A stretch of 64,000 nucleotides of DNA. It comes from Streptomyces diastatochromogenes (lineage in GTDB: Bacteria > Actinomycetota > Actinomycetes > Streptomycetales > Streptomycetaceae). Within the stretch, counting starts at the first letter, position 1. Each line of letters begins with the position of its first letter. Under the pieces are notes generated by a model. The model worked only from the letters and a program-made list of their open reading frames with translations. It had not been told where the DNA came from and searched no databases. Positions 54,329 through 63,574 of this stretch are shown piece after piece. Position numbers and translations under genes: made by a program. The DNA is taken from NCBI RefSeq assembly GCF_002242805.1, contig NZ_MCGQ01000042.1:82335-146334 (forward strand), given 5' to 3'.

Positions 54329-55738
54329 TCAGCCGTGTTTGACGGTGATCGTCACTTCGTTGCCTGGGGAGGCCAGGATCCATGCCTTGCCGGTGGTCCT
54401 GCGTAGCATCACCGCATTGCCGTCGGTGGTGATCCGCCATGGGCCCGGAGGCAGGGACAGTTCTGTCAGCCGGGAGCCGTGGCGTGCCGCGGTGTAGGTC
54501 AGCCGGTATACGGCATCGGCGGGGCTGTACGAGGCGGAGCGGATCGTGCCCGCGACTGCCTCCGCGTACGGTTCGGCGGTGAGCTCCTTGTTGGTGCGGA
54601 AGGCACCGGATTCGTCGACGGCGCAGTACCCGCCGCCGTAGCACCAGACATAGCCTGCCCAGCCCGAGCTGTAGCGGCCGAGCGAGTCCATTGCGTCGTG
54701 GTAGAAGCGCTTCATGTTCGGCAGGGAACTGTTGAGTGGACCCCATTCCCCGACCACGACCGGGACCTTGTACTGCTTGGGGTACTCGGTGACGGCCTGC
54801 TCGTAGGCCTCGATCCAGCCGGCGTTGGGATCGTAGTCGGCGCCCGCCTCCATGGCGGCGTTGTAGAAGTGCGGCGCGTACACCGCCTTGGCATCGTCGA
54901 TGCGTCCGAGGCCGGTCGCTACGCCCTCGCCCACGATCGGGGTGGGTTCGAAGAAGATCCAGGCGTCCTTGTCGGCCGAACGGACCGAGTCGGCCAGGCG
55001 GTTGTACATGGGGGTGAGCTGATCGTGCTCGATCCGGCGGGCGGCCGTCGGCAGATCTTCCCCCTGGTGCAGCTCGCCCATGGGTTCGTTGATGAGGTCG
55101 TAGCCGAGGAGGGCCGGGTGGTGGGCGAAGTGTTCCGCGAGGACCTGCCACGCCCGGGCCTGGGCGCGTTGGAGGTCCTGGTCCTGGTAGAGGTGGGTGA
55201 AGGCGCGCTGGACGGCGGGCTCGAAGTACTCGGCGAACCAGTCGTCCGGGTGCGCGGTGAAGGGAAGTCCATCGGTTCTGGTCGCCCACTCGGGGATGCC
55301 GCGGTGGCCGAAAGCGGGTCCGAAGACGTCCTGGTGGGCGTCGATCACGACCTTCATGTCATGTCGGGCGGCCCAGTCCAGGATGCGTTCGATCTTCTGC
55401 AGGTACGTCTGGCTGTAGCGGCCGCGCCGCGGTTCCAGGTCGTCCCAGAAGACCAGCAGTCGGGCGAAGTTGAAGCCCTTGGCCCGCATGTCGCGGAAGT
55501 GGCTCTCGGTGATGGCCGACAGAGCCCTTTCGCCTCGGTTCGTCTTGTCCTCCACGTTCCAGCCGCGCAGGGTGAGGACACGCCCGTACCGGTCGGTGAG
55601 TGCGGGTATGCCGTCCGTGGCCTGCCGGGGGTGTTCGCTTGTGGGGGCGAGCAGTGCAGCGACAACTGCGCTCGCCGTCAGGGTCGTTCGCAGCACCACG
55701 GGAGACCTCCGGGCCGTCGGGTTCGAGGTGCCGCGCAT
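54329..55738 (-). CDS. secreted GH5 endoglycoceramidase-like hydrolase
   Basis: 469 residues. Signal peptide VLRTTLTASAVVAALLAPTS. A GH5 (beta/alpha)8 barrel follows: LTLRGWNVEDKTNRG, FARLLVFWDDLEPRRG and VVIDAHQDVFGPAFG. The acid/base Glu is E218 in LINEPMGE and the nucleophile E331 in VVVGEWGPL. WAGYVWCYGGGYCA follows, and a C-terminal beta domain (about 400-469) ends the protein. The INEP context suits endoglycoceramidases, which cleave glycans from sphingolipids. Transcribed alone. Confidence 0.8.
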   Translation of the reverse strand: MRGTSNPTARRSPVVLRTTLTASAVVAALLAPTSEHPRQATDGIPALTDRYGRVLTLRGWNVEDKTNRGERALSAITESHFRDMRAKGFNFARLLVFWDDLEPRRGRYSQTYLQKIERILDWAARHDMKVVIDAHQDVFGPAFGHRGIPEWATRTDGLPFTAHPDDWFAEYFEPAVQRAFTHLYQDQDLQRAQARAWQVLAEHFAHHPALLGYDLINEPMGELHQGEDLPTAARRIEHDQLTPMYNRLADSVRSADKDAWIFFEPTPIVGEGVATGLGRIDDAKAVYAPHFYNAAMEAGADYDPNAGWIEAYEQAVTEYPKQYKVPVVVGEWGPLNSSLPNMKRFYHDAMDSLGRYSSGWAGYVWCYGGGYCAVDESGAFRTNKELTAEPYAEAVAGTIRSASYSPADAVYRLTYTAARHGSRLTELSLPPGPWRITTDGNAVMLRRTTGKAWILASPGNEVTITVKHG

Positions 55739-55837
55739 CCCATCAGTAGCCGTGGCCTGGCTTCAAGTGGTCGTACAAGCCGTTTCTCGCCTCCGTACCC
55801 CCTGCGCGAGGGCGACTTCGTAGGCCTCGCGGTCGTG

Positions 55838-56111
55838 ATGGCGGAGGAGCGCGAACGGACGGTGGCAGAGTTCCTGGCGTCGATCGAGGAAATCGCGCAG
55901 GAGAAGGGGTCCGGCGAGGACGGCGACCTGACTGCGCTTCCGGTGATCCGGGCCCTGCTGGTGAATCAGGAGAACGCGGCCGAGGTGATGGGGAGAACCT
56001 TCGCGCGGGACCCAGGGGAGCTTCAAGATCCGGGAGGCCCGGTTCGGGACGGACGTCGTAGACACGCTGGTGGACCTGGACGACATGCTGAAGAACTTCA
56101 TCGAGGCGTGA
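55838..56111 (+). pseudogene. small hypothetical gene, frameshifted
   Basis: The first frame reads MAEERERTVAEFLASIEEIA, then VIRALLVNQENAAEVMGRTF. Near 56010 coding moves to another frame: FKIREARFGTDVVDTLVDLD and DMLKNFIEA. Helical and acidic, about 90 residues in total. Function unknown. Confidence 0.45.
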
Positions 56112-56241
56112 GCGCCCGTGTGTCTCGTCACCCGCGTGGGTCTTGTTCGAGTCGGGAGTGATCTCGCACGCTCGAGGTCGGAGCTCCGGCGCGGAGGAGG
56201 ACCTCGTGCCCGTTGAAGCCGAAGTTCTGGCCCTGCCGAGG

Positions 56242-56474
56242 ACAGCTATGACGCAGGTGGCCCCCGGTGGGAGACCGTGCTGTCTGACGCCGTGCCGGCG
56301 ATGCCGGACGGTTCGAGTCCGCTCGTCGCGACGTGGAACCTGCGGGTGTTCGGGTACGTGACGAAGGCGTGACAGTCCCAGGAGGGCGCCTTGCCGCAGC
56401 GGAACTTCACCGACGTGCACCTCATCGCCGTGGCAAACCGCCGCTTCGACGTCGTGGCAGTGCATTCGTTCTGA
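56242..56474 (+). pseudogene. two short coding remnants
   Basis: One frame (56242-56372) reads RWETVLSDAVPAMPDGSSPL then VATWNLRVFGYVTKA and a stop; another (to 56474) reads GALPQRNFTDVHLIAVANRR then FDVVAVHSF and a stop. They may be pieces of one gene. No family recognised. Confidence 0.35.
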
Positions 56475-56631
56475 CCTGCGGGAACCGACGTCCCGCCAGT
56501 CTTCGAGGGGCGTGGTGAACGGCAGGCCTTAACCGTCTTGTTGTCCTTACGTCTTGACGTTTCTCGTAGTTTCCGCGTTTGCTTCCGTCACTGGGTTGCC
56601 ATGATGCTCCCTCATTCGGAAGGCACCTGAC

Positions 56632-57768
56632 GTGAGCGCTCGTACCACCTACAGGACCCCTGTGCGTCATTTCGCGATAGCCCTGACCGCCTCCGCGTCG
56701 GCTCTCACACTCACCGCGTGCGGCGCCTTCGACGACGTCGGCGGGAGCGGCGGCTCCGCATCCTCCAAGAAGGGCGACGACATCACGGTGGGGCTGCTCC
56801 TGCCCGACAAGGACACGGCGCGCTTCGAGAAGTTCGACTACCCCATCATCAAGAAGGGGGTCGCCTCCCTCACACACGGCAAGGGCAAGGTCGTCTACGC
56901 AAACGCCGAAGCGAGCCCGGCCACGCAGAGCCGGCAGTTCCAGCAGATGGTGGACGAGAAGGTCGACATCGTTGTGGTGGACGCGCTGGACGCCAAGGCC
57001 ATCGCGCCGGATGTCCAGAAGGCGAAGGACGCCGGCATACCGGTCATCGCCTACGACCGGCTCGCGCAGGGCCCGATCGACGCGTACATCTCGCACGACA
57101 ACGAACTCGTCGGCGAGGTCCAGGGCCGCGCCGTCATCGAGGCGCTCGGCAGCAAGGCGGCAACCAGCAAGATCGTCATGATGAACGGCGACCCTGCGGA
57201 CCCGAACACGGCGAAGTTCAAGCAGGGCGCCCTGAGCGAACTCCAGAACAAGGTACAGATCGCCAAGGAGTACGACACCGACAAATGGTCGCCGGCGGTC
57301 GCCAAGGCGAACATGAAGAAGGCGATCCAGGCCATCGGCCTCAACAACATCGCCGCCGTCTACTCAGCCAACGACGGCATGGCGGGCGCCGTCATCGACG
57401 CGCTGAAGGAGGCGGGCGCCACCAAGATTCCGCCGGTGACCGGGCAGGACGCGAACTTGGACGCGGTGCAACGGGTCGTCTCGGGCGAGCAGTACATGAC
57501 TGTGTACAAGTCGTTCCTGGACGAGGCCACCCATGCCGCGGAGATGGCGGTGGACAAGGTCCAGGGCCGCGACATCCGGTTCGACGCGCTGACCCGCGAC
57601 ACGGTCGACAGCCCGACCAAGAAGAGCATCCCCGCGATGCTCGTGCCGGTGGTCGCCCTCACGAGGGACAGCATCAAGGACACAGTGATCGCGGACGGCG
57701 TCTACTCCGTCAAGGACATCTGCACCCCGAAGTACGAGGCGGACTGCGCTGCAATCGGCCTGAAATAG
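56632..57768 (+). CDS. XylF-type sugar ABC transporter lipoprotein
   Basis: 378 residues. The lipobox LTAC (Cys30) follows a hydrophobic signal, so it is anchored outside the membrane. The periplasmic-binding fold is of the ribose/xylose type: VGLLLPDKDTARFEKFDYPI near 53-72, VDIVVVDALDAKAI, VIAYDRLAQGPIDAYISHDN (ligand-contacting) and AVYSANDGMAGAVIDALKEA. It binds a pentose, probably xylose. No ABC permease or ATPase gene is nearby, so it must use a partner elsewhere or be residual. Confidence 0.8.
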   Translation: MSARTTYRTPVRHFAIALTASASALTLTACGAFDDVGGSGGSASSKKGDDITVGLLLPDKDTARFEKFDYPIIKKGVASLTHGKGKVVYANAEASPATQSRQFQQMVDEKVDIVVVDALDAKAIAPDVQKAKDAGIPVIAYDRLAQGPIDAYISHDNELVGEVQGRAVIEALGSKAATSKIVMMNGDPADPNTAKFKQGALSELQNKVQIAKEYDTDKWSPAVAKANMKKAIQAIGLNNIAAVYSANDGMAGAVIDALKEAGATKIPPVTGQDANLDAVQRVVSGEQYMTVYKSFLDEATHAAEMAVDKVQGRDIRFDALTRDTVDSPTKKSIPAMLVPVVALTRDSIKDTVIADGVYSVKDICTPKYEADCAAIGLK

Positions 57769-57923
57769 CGCCCATCCTCCGCCGAGTGCCATCGCATGCC
57801 CCCTCCGGGCAGTCAAGGCCCCTGACGTCCCTCTCGCCCGACCCGGGCGGTAGGGCGGCACCTGGGTGAGGGGGCATCTGCTGGAGGCGTTCGTCCGGGC
57901 CGCGGCGGGCAGCGGGGGTCGCG

Positions 57924-58040
57924 TCAAAAACCCTCATCCGCCCCGCCGGCGGCCACAACTTCCAGACCTGGAGCGGGATGTACCCCGACGCGCTGGGCTG
58001 GCTGAGCACACAACTGTCCCCGCCCGCCGCGGGCCGGTAG
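57924..58040 (+). pseudogene. esterase C-terminal remnant
   Basis: SKTLIRPAGGHNFQTWSGMY and PDALGWLSTQLSPPAAGR end at a TAG. GGHNFQTW with a catalytic-type His matches the end of esterase-family hydrolases. Confidence 0.5.
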
Positions 58041-58043
58041 GGG

Positions 58044-59312
58044 TCAGAGCGAAAGCGCGCCTGAGAGCCGGACCGGGCACACCGGGCGGACCGGGAGCGC
58101 TTCGACGCTGTTGCCGATGAAGCTGCGCTGGCGGGGCAGTTCGGCCTCGGGGACGGCGAGGTCGAGGTCCGGGAAGCGGGTGAAAAGCCGTTCCAGGGCG
58201 ATCGTGGCCTCGAGGCGGGCGAGCGGGGCGCCCACGCAGTAGTGCACGCCCTGGCCGAAGGAGAGGTGCCGGGCCGAGCCGGGCCGGGTGACGTCGAAGC
58301 GGTCGGCGTCCGGGCCGTGGAAGGCCTCGTCGCGCCCGGCGGCGGTGTAGCCGGCGAGGACCGGGGTGCCCTGCGGGATTACGGTGCCGCCGAGGGCCAG
58401 GTCGCGGGTGGGGTAACGGAAGGGGAACCAGCTGACCGGGCCGTCCCAGCGCAGCGTCTCGTCCACCACGTCCGACCAGGTGGCCTTGCCATCCAGGACC
58501 AGCGCCAGCTGGTCGCGGTGGGTGCACAGTGCCCGTACGGCATTGCTGATCAGGTTGAGGGTGGTCTCGTGGCCGGCGACCAGCATCAGTCGCATCGTGC
58601 CGATGAGTTCGGCCTCGCTGAGCCGGTCGCCGCCGTCCTCGCGGGCGGCTATCAGGGCGCTGGTCAGATCGTCGCCGGGGGCGGCCCGGCGCGCGGCCGC
58701 GATCGTGCCGAGCAGCTCGACGAGCTCGCGTACGGCGGCCATCACCTCCGCCGGGGTGGTGTCGGTGGCGATGATCACCGTGTACGTGAGGTCGTGCAGC
58801 CGGCCGCGGTGCTCGGGGTCCACGCCGAGCAGCTCGCAGATGACGCTCATCGGGAGCGGGAGCGCGAAGTGGGTGCGCAGGTCCGCGATGCCGTCCGGGT
58901 CCTCGGCGGCGGCTCGGCCGAGGTCGTCGAGAAGGCCGGCTGTCAGCTCCTCGATGCGCGGCCGCAGCCGCTCCACCTGGCGGGCGGTGAAGGCGTTGCC
59001 GACGAGGGAGCGCAGCCGCCGGTGGTCGGCGCCGTCGGCGGTGTGCATGCCCTGGGCGTCGGCGAAGACCCGTAGCGGCCAGTCCGCGGGGATCGTGCCG
59101 TCGTTCAGGGCCGGGCAGTGGCGGGCGTCCTTGGCCACGTCGGGGTGGGAGAGGAACTCCTTGAGCGCGTCGTGTCCCAGGACGACCGCTGCGGGCACCC
59201 CGCCCGGCAGGACAATGTCCGCAACGGGCCCACGGGCCCGCAGATCGGCGTTCAGGGCGTGCGGGCAGCCGCCGGCGGGGTCGACGACGTGGGCGGGGGC
59301 GTGGGAGGACAA
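58044..59312 (-). CDS. cytochrome P450
   Basis: About 422 residues, bacterial class. The I-helix oxygen site is LMLVAGHETTLNLISNA, the ExxR motif VDETLRWDGPV, and the haem loop HLSFGQGVHYCVGAPLARLE with its axial Cys. The best start is TTG 59312, since AGGAG lies 7 nt before it; the open frame extends upstream without a better site. It needs ferredoxin and a reductase, which are not adjacent. Substrate unknown; many relatives are tailoring enzymes. Confidence 0.85.
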   Translation of the reverse strand: MSSHAPAHVVDPAGGCPHALNADLRARGPVADIVLPGGVPAAVVLGHDALKEFLSHPDVAKDARHCPALNDGTIPADWPLRVFADAQGMHTADGADHRRLRSLVGNAFTARQVERLRPRIEELTAGLLDDLGRAAAEDPDGIADLRTHFALPLPMSVICELLGVDPEHRGRLHDLTYTVIIATDTTPAEVMAAVRELVELLGTIAAARRAAPGDDLTSALIAAREDGGDRLSEAELIGTMRLMLVAGHETTLNLISNAVRALCTHRDQLALVLDGKATWSDVVDETLRWDGPVSWFPFRYPTRDLALGGTVIPQGTPVLAGYTAAGRDEAFHGPDADRFDVTRPGSARHLSFGQGVHYCVGAPLARLEATIALERLFTRFPDLDLAVPEAELPRQRSFIGNSVEALPVRPVCPVRLSGALSL

Positions 59313-59432
59313 GCCGGGACTCCTGACCGTATGAACGAATACCACCCAACAGTGCGGTGTCGAGGCCCGGTTGTACAAGTCCGTCCCTCCGACGCCACGG
59401 CCGAGGGCCCGGTCCGTCCAGTCCGCTGACTT

Positions 59433-59515
59433 CCGAAGCCGGGGACCGGCGACTCCAGCCTCGCCTTCCGTTTGCGGAGCCGGGGTCCGGCACATCCAGC
59501 CTCGCCGGCGTCTGA
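59433..59515. repeat. short tandem-like repeat upstream of P450
   Basis: Two degenerate units share GCCGGGG(A/T)CCGGC and (A/C)TCCAGCCTCGCC, about 40 nt apart. This resembles intergenic repeats common in Streptomyces and may fold into hairpins. Confidence 0.45.
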
Positions 59516-59766
59516 GGCACGCTGCCAGTGACTGGGTGCCGAGGGCATAAACGACCGTTCAAGGCGCCCACATCACCAGCCCCTGTCCAACAGGATGTTC
59601 GCCGGCTTCAGAGCTTCGGGAGGGAGAAACGCGCGGGTTCGCGGATTCCGGGAGTGGCGAGACGACCAACCCGGTCGCCGGCCCACCGTTGGAGGTGGCG
59701 CTGGGAGCGGGTTTGACTGGCCATTGAGCACTGGGCCGGCCAGATGAAGATCCGTACCTTGGGCTC

Positions 59767-60576
59767 ATGATGGATGAGGGAGAGCCGAGACTCTTTGTGA
59801 ACCGGTGGGGGAACACATTGGACCCGGCACCGGGGGGACGCGGTTCCCATCGGGATGTGTGCGTGTGCTTCGACCAGGTCAAGCCACATCCGCGAGCCCG
59901 TGTCGGTTTCCATGCCGAGCGCCAGGACACTTCGGCCGCTGGGTGGCAACGTCTGCTGGAGCTGATCGACGAGGCTGCAGACGACGGGCGGGAGGAGTTC
60001 CGTCCTCTCGTCGAACTCAGTGCCGAGGAACGACGGCAGGTCATCACCCTGCCACCGAGCATCGCCAAACTGACGGCGGTCAAGCGCTTGGTGCTCTACG
60101 GCAGCAACTTGGTCCGAATACCGCCTGAGATCGGTGCAATGAGCAGCCTGGAGGAGTTCACCCCCTACACCTCGTACCGGCTGCACTGGTTTCCCTACGA
60201 GATCACCCGATGCTCCCAGCTGGCCCGGAGCACAGTAAGCACCCGCGCTCTGTTCGGTAACTACAAGTTCCGCCCTCCCTTCCCCCGGCTGCAGCCCTGG
60301 CAGGACTCCGTTGCTGATCTCGACCTGAAAGAGCTTGATGCCCGGCGCTGGGGAACCACAGCCATCCGCGGCTGCAGCGTCTGCGATCGGCCGATCGAGC
60401 AGGGCGGGCTCCACCAAGTGTGGATCTCTCTGCGGGTGGCCACCGATGTCCTGCCTCTCTTGGTCAATGCCTGCTCGGCAGCTTGCGTTTCTGCCCTTCC
60501 CTCCGGCGCCGAGGACTACGTGCAGCTGCCGCATACAGGCGGCAGAGTCAAGCAGCCACCGTCCGACTGGGACTGA
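59767..60576 (+). CDS. leucine-rich-repeat-like hypothetical protein
   Basis: 269 residues. SIAKLTAVKRLVLYGSNLVR and IPPEIGAMSSLEEFTPYTSY near 97-137 form about two LRR units. A possible Cys cluster, RGCSVCDRPI, lies near 205-214, and further Cys (ACSAACVSA) sit near the end. No ribosome site stands out; the first ATG is used, the second starts one codon later. Function unknown. Confidence 0.55.
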   Translation: MMDEGEPRLFVNRWGNTLDPAPGGRGSHRDVCVCFDQVKPHPRARVGFHAERQDTSAAGWQRLLELIDEAADDGREEFRPLVELSAEERRQVITLPPSIAKLTAVKRLVLYGSNLVRIPPEIGAMSSLEEFTPYTSYRLHWFPYEITRCSQLARSTVSTRALFGNYKFRPPFPRLQPWQDSVADLDLKELDARRWGTTAIRGCSVCDRPIEQGGLHQVWISLRVATDVLPLLVNACSAACVSALPSGAEDYVQLPHTGGRVKQPPSDWD

Positions 60577-60741
60577 TCTCGTTCATGTGCGCGCCGGCGT
60601 AGTGGCGCACGGCTCCGCCGCTGTCGGAGTACTCGTCGAAGTGCCCGGCCGGGTACACGCGAACATGATCAATGCGTCGTACACGACGACTGTGCCGGGG
60701 TCACGCAGCGATCAGTTGACCGGCGGAGCAGGGCCGTCAAC

Positions 60742-61374
60742 CTACGGCTTTGGCTGTACGGCCGCTGCGGGCAGGGCAAGGACGCGCGCGAGGGCGGCGA
60801 TGACGGGGGTGCAGTGGTTGGGCAGGTACGAAGACACCCAGTCAGCGGCCAGTGCAAGGAAGTTGGTCAGGTCATGCTCGGCGCCGTCGAGCAGGTGGCG
60901 GAGCTCGGTGACGGACAGCACGATCACCGGGCTGTCGTTCTGCTCGGCGTCGACGGTCAAACGGACGGTGTCGGCGAGGCGCTCGGCGAATGGATCGGGG
61001 TCGTGGCCGAAGGATGCTCGGCCGCTGCCGTCGACGACCTTGCGCCAGTCACGCCAGTCTTCCAGCCCATTGCAGCAGCCGGGTAGGAAGGTGGTACCTG
61101 TGGAGCTGTCCGTGACTCGCATGCCACCGGCCGCGAAGAGGTTGTCGAAGGTCAGCAGTCCGTGCAGGAACGATCCGAGCGGGTCGGCGGGCCGAGGCGG
61201 CCGGTCGTCATGTTCAGGGTCGATGTCGTTGCAGCCGGCGATGCGCATCACCGCTGTCCCGACCTCGGCGGGGGCGAGCTCACCGCTGAGTGGCAGGTAG
61301 CTGAACGACTCGATCTCGGCGACGGGCCAGAGGGCAAAGCCGTCAGAGGGGTGGATCTCCAGGACGGGCTGCAT
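60742..61374 (-). CDS. conserved hypothetical protein
   Basis: 210 residues, soluble, probably alpha/beta. VLEIHPSDGFALWPVAEIES is at the start, TFDNLFAAGGMRVTDSSTG and GCCNGLEDWRDWRKVVDG mid-protein, and DSPVIVLSVTELRHLLDGAE near the end. The ATG at 61374 follows AGGTGA; an ATG at 61401 has an ill-spaced site. No family recognised. Confidence 0.6.
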   Translation of the reverse strand: MQPVLEIHPSDGFALWPVAEIESFSYLPLSGELAPAEVGTAVMRIAGCNDIDPEHDDRPPRPADPLGSFLHGLLTFDNLFAAGGMRVTDSSTGTTFLPGCCNGLEDWRDWRKVVDGSGRASFGHDPDPFAERLADTVRLTVDAEQNDSPVIVLSVTELRHLLDGAEHDLTNFLALAADWVSSYLPNHCTPVIAALARVLALPAAAVQPKP

Positions 61375-61563
61375 CACGATCACCTGGGAAGTGTTCCGCA
61401 TCCCCCGCCCATATCGCCTCCCGATTACGCCGAGCATTCGCGCGCCAACAAGCCCGAAGAGGGATGGAGGCTGGGCACTTTCCGTTGTACCGCCCTGTGC
61501 GCATACACATGCACGACGACAGCCGCACTCTTCGTCGCTGCGATTCGCTCAGCAACTGGACGG

Positions 61564-61830
61564 TCAGCGGAGCGGTCGGGCCATCCGCTCCGGATACGCC
61601 GCGGCGACGTAGTGCATGGCGGTCTGCGCGGTGATCCCGAAGAGCCGCATCAGCCTGAGGGGATCGCCGGTGGCGAACGCCTCATTGAGCATGCGGTCCC
61701 GTCGCAGGCCGACGAGTGTGACGTTTCTTGGGGAGGGTCTTGCGAAGCAATGCTCTGCCGACCACCGGATGATCCGGGTCGAGGGCGGTCTTCTGGCTGA
61801 CTTCGCGGTGGGAAAGGGCGACCGCACGGC
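61564..61830 (-). pseudogene. recombinase-like gene, C-terminal remnant
   Basis: SHREVSQKTALDPDHPVVGR precedes an indel near 61740; then VTLVGLRRDRMLNEAFATGD and PLRLMRLFGITAQTAMHYVA follow to the end. It resembles the tail of the same recombinase-like family as the fragment at 15115-15260. Confidence 0.5.
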
Positions 61831-62015
61831 GGGGCGATGTGCGCGTGCCCCTCGCGGCGGTGCGACGGGTGACCGTCGAACCTGGGGCGCGTCGAGAACC
61901 AGGCGTGCTGCCACCTCGTGCACCTCTCGTTCGCAGGTGCTCCCGGCGCTTCCAGCACGCCATAAGTCGCGCATCCGCTCATTCACAGTGCCCAGCGGCA
62001 GTTGAAAACTCGTGA

Positions 62016-62230
62016 CGATCCGCGGCACCCTCGGGCTACCACCCCACCGGCACGGTCGCCGCGGGCAAGGACCCGCAGCGTTTCCTGGCCGACTCGTGGG
62101 GTCCGCTCCGCGGAGTCGCACGGAGTGCCGGTCGCGGATGCGCCGGTGCTGCCCAGCTTCCCTCAGGCGAATCCCCAGCTGAGCTTCATGGCGGCGGCCT
62201 TGGCCATCGCGGAAGAACCAGGACCGGGTG
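62016..62230 (+). other. coding-like debris
   Basis: Two frames give YHPTGTVAAGKDPQRFLADS and GVPVADAPVLPSFPQANPQL then SFMAAALAIAEEPGPG. They look like pieces of one gene but no family could be named. Confidence 0.3.
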
Positions 62231-62247
62231 GCATCCGGCCGTGCCGG

Positions 62248-63456
62248 TCAGCCTGTGCCAGGGTTCGCACAGCTTCCCGGTTGGTTCGGTGCCGGGCCGG
62301 CCATCGATTCGGCGAACCGGCGGCGGGCCGGAGGGAGAGTCAGCAGCGCACGCAGGGCACCGTCACGGAGGTGCGCCGGAGGGCCGGACCGCTGCGTCCA
62401 GGCGGTGGTGGCCAGGTGCGTGCGGGTCAGAACACCCCAAGCCTCGGCGCGTCGCGCGCTCCTCCATTGCGCCAGTCCGTCACGCCGCCCCCGGCCGGCC
62501 AGGGTGTCAGGGAGTGCGGAGGCCAGTGTGGCGGCGTCACGCAGGCCGAGGTTGAGGCCCTGGCCCCCGATGGGACTGCATACGTGGGCGGCGTCACCGA
62601 TCAGAACGATGTGCGAGGACGTGCTGCGCGACGCGATCCGACAGTGCGTGCGAAAGCTGCTTGCCCACCGGCAGGCCTGCGCGGTGGCGGTCCACCCCCG
62701 CGCGGCCGCCTCCTGGAGCAGGGCAGAGGAGACTCCCTGCGTGCCGTCCGGTGGGCAGCCGACGGTGAACGCATGCGTGGCGGGGGAGGGGTGGTGCTGG
62801 ACGATGCGGACCCAGCCGTCGAGATGCATCGGCAGTACCACCAGCAGGCCTCGCCGACTTGTGATCATGTGGATGCGGTCGAGCGGCAGGGAGGCGGCGC
62901 TCACCTGCAGATCGGCGAGCGTCCAGAGGCCAGGGTGCGTGTGGCCGCGGAAGGCGGTGCCGGTCACCGACCTGACGGTGCTGGAGATGCCGTCCGCGGC
63001 GATGACACAGCGGGCCCGCAGCGCGCCCAGTCCCTCGACGCCAAGGAGCACTCCGAAGGGCTCCTCCCGCACCGAACGCACGCTCACGCCTCGGTGCACG
63101 GACACACCGGACTGTGCGGCCTCTTTGTCAAGGATCCCTTCGGTGGCGCACTGGGGCACGGTCAGGACGAAGGGGTACGGCGAACGCAGCCCCGCGGTGC
63201 TGACTTCGCCGAGCCGGGATGCGCCCGAGCGCATGTCCACCGCCGTGACCCGGCGGCCGAGGGGCATGAGCAAGTCCGTGAGACCGCTGGGAGCAAGTGC
63301 TTCCAGGGTGCGGGCGTGCAGATCCGTCGCCCGGGACTGCGTCACCGGCTCCGGACGGCGCTCCACGACCCGAACGTCGAGTCCCTGCCGCGCCAGCAGA
63401 ACGGCCGCCGTCAGGCCGACCGGGCCCGCCCCCACGACGACCACATCCGAACGCAT
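62248..63456 (-). CDS. FAD-dependent monooxygenase (PHBH-like)
   Basis: 402 residues. VVVVGAGPVGLTAAVLLARQ is the FAD fold, VVERRPEPVTQSRATDLHAR the PHBH-type second segment, RCVIAADGISSTVRSVTG the DG motif, and IVLIGDAAHVCSPIGGQGLN with LGLRDAATL the C-terminal FAD motif. Fits aromatic polyketide hydroxylases. The ATG has no strong ribosome site. About 118 nt downstream of a short candidate precursor ORF on the same strand, so the two could be one unit. Confidence 0.8.
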   Translation of the reverse strand: MRSDVVVVGAGPVGLTAAVLLARQGLDVRVVERRPEPVTQSRATDLHARTLEALAPSGLTDLLMPLGRRVTAVDMRSGASRLGEVSTAGLRSPYPFVLTVPQCATEGILDKEAAQSGVSVHRGVSVRSVREEPFGVLLGVEGLGALRARCVIAADGISSTVRSVTGTAFRGHTHPGLWTLADLQVSAASLPLDRIHMITSRRGLLVVLPMHLDGWVRIVQHHPSPATHAFTVGCPPDGTQGVSSALLQEAAARGWTATAQACRWASSFRTHCRIASRSTSSHIVLIGDAAHVCSPIGGQGLNLGLRDAATLASALPDTLAGRGRRDGLAQWRSARRAEAWGVLTRTHLATTAWTQRSGPPAHLRDGALRALLTLPPARRRFAESMAGPAPNQPGSCANPGTG

Positions 63457-63574
63457 GACCGTATTCTAGGTGGTGTTGCACAGGCGCCGACCGTGAACTC
63501 CTCAGGCTGTGGCGGGATATGCCGGCAGCGGTGAGCGCCGAGCGGATCGACCGGGACCGCGGGATGCACGGTTC

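Noticed and set aside
54479..55837. Long plus-strand frame opposite the GH5 gene
   Set aside because: Gly/Val-rich antisense of a clear gene; only its end (from 55838) looks coding.
58242..59075. Plus-strand open frame opposite the P450
   Set aside because: Antisense shadow; P450 motifs are all on the minus strand.
62002..63534. 510-residue plus-strand open frame
   Set aside because: Opposite the FAD monooxygenase, with shadow composition; only a short piece near 62100-62230 looks protein-like.
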